From Anaerolineae bacterium (GTDB lineage: Bacteria; Chloroflexota; Anaerolineae; Aggregatilineales; Aggregatilineaceae): a stretch of 64,000 nt of DNA. Positions 60,669-64,000 of the stretch are shown piece after piece (positions within the stretch are counted from its first letter, which is position 1; every line of letters starts with the position of its first letter). The notes below the pieces were generated by a model. It did no database searches and was not told the origin of the DNA. It worked only from the letters and a program-made list of their open reading frames with translations. The DNA lies in the NCBI GenBank assembly GCA_018432315.1, contig JAHDLB010000027.1:164897-228896 (forward strand), given 5' to 3'. The position numbers were made by a program, and so were the translations under genes.

Positions 60669-61952
60669 ATGTATATCCGGCGTGATCGTTCTAATTTGCA
60701 CTTTGGCCGCCAGAGCCGCCGGCGCGGTGGTGGCGTGCTGATGGCCGTGTGGATGACCGTCATGCTGGTGATGGCCGGCATCATCTGGCAGTTCAATACC
60801 GTGCAAAGCTGGGTGTTGGCGAGTGTGGGCACCGAACCGACCGCCACGCTCGACCCCGTGACGCTGGCCCAGATGGGCGAGCGCGCGTATCTCGCCGGCG
60901 ATATCGAAACGGCGATCACCCATTACCGCGAAGCCGCCCGCCTGCGCCCCGACGACATGGCGATCCAGTTCGAATACGGCCGTATGCTGCTCTACCGGAG
61001 CTATGCCGGACGCAGCTATCGCGATCGCGCGGTGCAGGCGCTGGAAGTCGCTCAGCAGGCAGTCGAGACGGCGCCCAACGATGCCCGCGCCCAGGCGCTG
61101 CTGTGCTATGCGCTGCTTGAAAACGGGCGGGCCGAGGAAGCCATCGGCGCGGGGCTGCGCGCCGTCCAGTACGCGCCGGACTACGCCGAAGCCAAAGCCT
61201 ACCTCGCCCTGGCGTACTACCGCGCCGGGCGCCCCAACCAGGCGTTCCAGACCGCCGACGAGGCCGTGACGGCGAATGGGAACAGCCTCGACGCCCGGCG
61301 GGCGCTGGCGCTGAGCCTGGCGTTCGTGGGCGAATATGACGCCGCCATCCAGCAGTACGAGCGCGCGATCCAGATTCACCCGCGGTTCGACGCACTGTAC
61401 TTCGAGCTGGCGCAGTACTACATCGCGCGCGACAACTACGACGCCGCGATCGCGTCCTACGACCAGGTGCTGGCGATGGAATCCGACAACGTGAAGGCGT
61501 ACACGCGCAAGTGCGAGACGTACTTCCGGATGCGCGAGGACGCGCTGGCGCAGGAAGCCTGCGAGCAGGCGATCCAGCTCGACCCGACCTATCCCGAAGC
61601 GCACCGCCAGCTTGGCATGGTGCGGTACACACGTCGCAATTACGAAGGGGCCATCGAATCCTTTGCCATGTGCGCCGATCTGCAAGAGGCGCAGGGCGTG
61701 CCCCTGGCCGAGCGCGAGATCCAGTGCTACTACATCCGGGGGCTGGCGTGGTCGCTGCTGGCCCGCTGCGATCAGGCGTGGCCGATCCTGCAGGATGCGC
61801 TCCAGATGAATCCCGCCGAGAGCATCAAGAGCCTGATCAATCAGGGGCTGATGTCGTGCGTCAATGTGGACGAGGCCGATTACGACATCAACGACATTCC
61901 CACCCCGATCCCACCGACGCCGATCCCGCCTGAACCTATCGGCGTGTTCTAG
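60669..61952 (+). CDS. Membrane-anchored TPR protein (first of a pair)
   Basis: A 427-residue protein with a basic N-terminus, one membrane helix (about 22-42) and an extracytoplasmic array of about nine TPR-like repeats (60-395), such as YDAAIQQYERAIQIHPRFDALYFELAQYYIA. The tail is Pro-rich (PTPIPPTPIPPEP). The topology (basic side inside) puts the repeats outside the membrane. GGAG eight bases upstream supports the ATG at 60669. The next gene, of the same shape, starts 10 bp later. Confidence 0.78.
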   Translation: MYIRRDRSNLHFGRQSRRRGGGVLMAVWMTVMLVMAGIIWQFNTVQSWVLASVGTEPTATLDPVTLAQMGERAYLAGDIETAITHYREAARLRPDDMAIQFEYGRMLLYRSYAGRSYRDRAVQALEVAQQAVETAPNDARAQALLCYALLENGRAEEAIGAGLRAVQYAPDYAEAKAYLALAYYRAGRPNQAFQTADEAVTANGNSLDARRALALSLAFVGEYDAAIQQYERAIQIHPRFDALYFELAQYYIARDNYDAAIASYDQVLAMESDNVKAYTRKCETYFRMREDALAQEACEQAIQLDPTYPEAHRQLGMVRYTRRNYEGAIESFAMCADLQEAQGVPLAEREIQCYYIRGLAWSLLARCDQAWPILQDALQMNPAESIKSLINQGLMSCVNVDEADYDINDIPTPIPPTPIPPEPIGVF

Positions 61953-61962
61953 AGGCGCACCG

Positions 61963-63327
61963 ATGTATCTGCGCACTCCGAAGCGGTACCGTCCGGGGCG
62001 CCGCCGGCACCTGCGGTTCTTCTCGCGGCGGTCGGTATTGATGCTGCTGGTCACCGTCGCGCTGGGCACCCTGGGCTGGCTCGTGTGGGAGCACCGGCAC
62101 AACGTGCGCTCGGCGGTGCTGCCCGAAATCGAGGGCTTTGCCGAGGTCGTCCAGACGCAGGTCGCGCCGAAACCCACCCCAACGGCCACCCCGGATGTCG
62201 TGGAGGCCCAGGCCGGGTGTGTGAACTACTACCGGCAGGGGAATCTCATCCAGGCCATCGAGCAGTGCACCATCCTGGCCGAAACCAGCCCCAACGACGT
62301 GGAGCTGCACTACCGGATCGCTCACATGCTGATCATCACGTCTAATTTCGGCAGCGACATCCAGCAGCTCCGGCGGGCGCTGGAATTTGCCGAGCGGACG
62401 ATCAACGCGGCGCCGGAGCTGCCGCACGGGTGGGCGATTCGGGCGATGGCGCTGGACTGGATGGGCGAGTACGGCAAGGCGCTGGCATCGGCGCTGCACG
62501 CCAAGGCGCTGGACCCGGACTTTGGCCCAACGTACGCGTTTCTGGCCGAAGTTTACTACGACATGGGGCAGACCGATCTGGCGCTGACGTACGTCGACCA
62601 GGCCCTGGAGCTGGATACGAGCGGCCTGGCCGTGGCGGACGCGTTCCGCACGCGGGGCCTGATCCTGACGTCGATCCCCGGACGCCGCGATGAAGCCATC
62701 GAGAACTACCAGGCGGCGCTCCAACAGGCGCCGCAGCACGCGTATCTGTCGGTCGAGCTGGCGATCAATTACCTGGCGCTGGAAGACTACGAGACGGCGA
62801 TCAGTGTGCTGGCCTCGGCGTTGGAAAACAACCCGACCGATCCGACCGTGCTGTTCGAGCTGGCGCGGGCGCACATCCGCAGCGGCAACCGGGAGCGGGC
62901 GTACGAGTATTACCAGCGCTGCCTGGAGTCCGACCCGGACAACGTGCCGTGCCTGTCGTGGTTGGGCGGCCTGCAACTGTCGGACAGTAACTATGTGCTC
63001 GCCATCACGAATCTAGAGCGCGCCATCGAGCTTGGCTCGACCGATCCGGACGACTTTCTGGAGCTTGGGCGCGCGCACGCGGCCCAGGGACGCTGCGACC
63101 TGGGCATTCCCTATCTTCAGCAGGGGTACCAGCTCGTGACCGAGAGCCAAAACTTCCAGAGACAGGCCTCGTTTGCCAACGCGCTGCAAACCTGCGGCGT
63201 GCAGATCACCAGCCCAGCTACTCCCCAGGCGGCGGAGGCGGGCGACGTGGGCGAGGCGGTGAGTGGTGAGGCGGGTGAAACGGTGCCTGGTGCCGAGACA
63301 GAACCGGAGGCGACGCCGGTCCAATAA
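61963..63327 (+). CDS. Membrane-anchored TPR protein (second of a pair)
   Basis: A 454-residue protein with the same layout as the gene before it: basic N-terminus (YLRTPKRYRPGRRRHLRFF), one membrane helix (about 25-42), a short Pro/Thr linker, then about ten TPR-like repeats to residue 410 and a Gly/Glu/Ala-rich tail. Several cysteines recur (GCVNYYRQGN, EQCTIL, GRCDLGI, QTCGVQ). It may form a complex with its neighbour outside the membrane. Function unknown. The groES promoter region begins about 40 bp downstream. Confidence 0.78.
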   Translation: MYLRTPKRYRPGRRRHLRFFSRRSVLMLLVTVALGTLGWLVWEHRHNVRSAVLPEIEGFAEVVQTQVAPKPTPTATPDVVEAQAGCVNYYRQGNLIQAIEQCTILAETSPNDVELHYRIAHMLIITSNFGSDIQQLRRALEFAERTINAAPELPHGWAIRAMALDWMGEYGKALASALHAKALDPDFGPTYAFLAEVYYDMGQTDLALTYVDQALELDTSGLAVADAFRTRGLILTSIPGRRDEAIENYQAALQQAPQHAYLSVELAINYLALEDYETAISVLASALENNPTDPTVLFELARAHIRSGNRERAYEYYQRCLESDPDNVPCLSWLGGLQLSDSNYVLAITNLERAIELGSTDPDDFLELGRAHAAQGRCDLGIPYLQQGYQLVTESQNFQRQASFANALQTCGVQITSPATPQAAEAGDVGEAVSGEAGETVPGAETEPEATPVQ

Positions 63328-63363
63328 CCGGGTTGGAGAACGCCCCGCTGGCGCCGTTGTGCG

Positions 63364-63390
63364 TTAGCAGACTTTCCTTTAGAGTGCTAA
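63364..63390 (+). promoter_or_regulatory. CIRCE-like element 1 (HrcA operator)
   Basis: TTAGCAGAC-N9-GAGTGCTAA. The right half is perfect and the left half differs at two positions from TTAGCACTC. It lies just upstream of the groES promoter. Confidence 0.72.
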
Positions 63391-63397
63391 TTCGTGC

Positions 63398-63426
63398 TTG
63401 ACACTACCCGGCAGTATTGGTAAGAT
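63398..63426 (+). promoter_or_regulatory. Promoter of groES-groEL
   Basis: TTGACA at 63398-63403, a 17-bp spacer and TAAGAT at 63421-63426, placed between two CIRCE elements. Confidence 0.85.
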
Positions 63427-63437
63427 TGAGCATGAAA

Positions 63438-63463
63438 TTAGCACTCTTTTGTTCGAGTGCTAA
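63438..63463 (+). promoter_or_regulatory. CIRCE element 2 with an 8-base spacer
   Basis: TTAGCACTC-N8-GAGTGCTAA; both halves are perfect, but the spacer is one base shorter than the usual nine. It sits about five bases after the predicted transcription start. Confidence 0.88.
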
Positions 63464-63514
63464 TTCCACGTATCTGAGACAAAAATCAGTGAGTCTGTCA
63501 TATAGGAGGCAAGG

Positions 63515-63814
63515 ATGACTCTGAAACTTCGTCCCCTGGCCGATCGGGTCGTCGTCGAGCCGATCGAGCGCGAAGAAACCTTTGCCGGTGGCGCTTTGGT
63601 GCTGCCCGAAACGGCCAAAGAAAAGCCGCAGCAGGGTGAGATCATCGCGGTTGGGCCGGGCCGAGTCGATGACGACGGCGAGCGCATCGCGATGGAAGTG
63701 AGCCTGGGCGACAAAGTGCTGTTCGCCAAGTACGCCGGCACCGAGATCAAGATCGATAACAAGCAGGTCCTGATCCTCAAAGAGTCCGACATTCTGGCAG
63801 TTGTCGAAGAGTAA
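63515..63814 (+). CDS. groES: Co-chaperonin GroES
   Basis: A 99-residue co-chaperonin that caps the GroEL cage. [14 protein letters not shown], the mobile loop around [30 protein letters not shown], and [17 protein letters not shown] are typical. AGGAGG six bases before the ATG is a strong ribosome binding site. It is 45 bp before groEL and controlled by the CIRCE elements, so heat-inducible expression through HrcA is expected; hrcA itself is not in the window. Confidence 0.97.
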   Translation: MTLKLRPLADRVVVEPIEREETFAGGALVLPETAKEKPQQGEIIAVGPGRVDDDGERIAMEVSLGDKVLFAKYAGTEIKIDNKQVLILKESDILAVVEE

Positions 63815-63859
63815 CCCGACCGGTGATTTGGACGAGTACCTCAAGGAGAGTTAGAGACT

Positions 63860-64000
63860 ATGCCTAAGCAACTTGTATTCGACCAGGACGCGCGCAGCGG
63901 GCTGAAGGCGGGCATCGACACGCTGGCGAAGGCGGTGATGACGACGCTGGGGCCGAAGGGGCGCAACGTGGCGATCGACAAGAAGTTCGGGGCGCCGACG
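63860..64000 (+). CDS. groEL: Chaperonin GroEL, N-terminal part (cut by window end)
   Basis: The first 47 codons of the 60-kDa chaperonin: [20 protein letters not shown] followed by [25 protein letters not shown], the highly conserved nucleotide-binding start. AAGGAG lies upstream of the ATG at 63860. The rest is beyond the window. Confidence 0.95.
   Translation, partial: MPKQLVFDQDARSGLKAGIDTLAKAVMTTLGPKGRNVAIDKKFGAPT

Overview
The window is about 64 kb of GC-rich bacterial DNA from one chromosome, with almost every base in use and genes on both strands. The organism is most likely a member of the Chloroflexota, close to Anaerolineae. This is inference from gene content: many membrane or lipoproteins with Thr/Pro-rich 'TPTPT' linkers, an LprG-type lipoprotein next to an MFS exporter, SARP/BTAD-AAA-TPR regulators, a two-gene Wzz-like system, and CIRCE-controlled groESL. 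No phage, insertion sequence or CRISPR array was seen. Both tRNA genes lack an encoded CCA end.

Layout. 1-885 is the 3' end of gyrB, facing a sugar nucleotidyltransferase and a small TPR gene. 2.7-7.1 kb holds a zinc-ribbon/FHA protein, a trehalose synthase and two proteins of unknown function. 7.1-8.4 kb is rplJ-rplL with an L10 leader and attenuator. 8.5-13.4 kb codes for a membrane transglutaminase, two lipoproteins and a DUF1232 protein. 13.5-18.6 kb is a surface-polysaccharide cluster: two Wzz-like proteins, a BY-kinase-like ATPase, RmlA, a HAD phosphatase and RmlB. 18.7-23.3 kb runs leftward: a deacylase, a GAF protein, and an LprG/P55-like lipoprotein-MFS pair. 23.4-30.2 kb is methionine metabolism: metH, a homocysteine methyltransferase/MTHFR fusion, and homoserine dehydrogenase divergent from them. 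30.2-34.8 kb has smaller genes: an orphan, a GNAT acetyltransferase, an SH3b lipoprotein and a glycosyltransferase-like membrane protein.

35.0-46.7 kb is the most unusual part. A tRNA-Val is followed by a leftward three-gene operon: a large membrane protein kinase with degenerate catalytic motifs, a second smaller atypical kinase, and a TPR/transmembrane/Thr-Pro/SH3b protein. It is divergent from a BTAD-AAA-TPR regulator and a small orphan protein. 46.7-48.5 kb has an M20 peptidase and a transaldolase-family protein lacking the Schiff-base lysine. 48.5-52.7 kb has a winged-helix response regulator, rpsT, tRNA-Leu and two linked histidine-kinase-like proteins. 52.7-59.5 kb is mostly translation and transcription housekeeping (lysS, greA, cysS) plus a PIN-TRAM protein and an amidohydrolase. 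59.5-64 kb has an rRNA methyltransferase, two membrane TPR proteins and groES-groEL (groEL cut by the window end).

Regulation visible in the sequence includes many sigma-A-like promoters (TTGACA/TATAAT with 16-18 bp spacers), intrinsic terminators, an L10 leader with attenuator, terminators in the 5' leaders of greA and metH, and two CIRCE operators around the groESL promoter. Several starts were moved from the longest open frame to an internal codon with a ribosome binding site, including TTG starts for rplJ and rpsT and a GTG start for the FHA protein.
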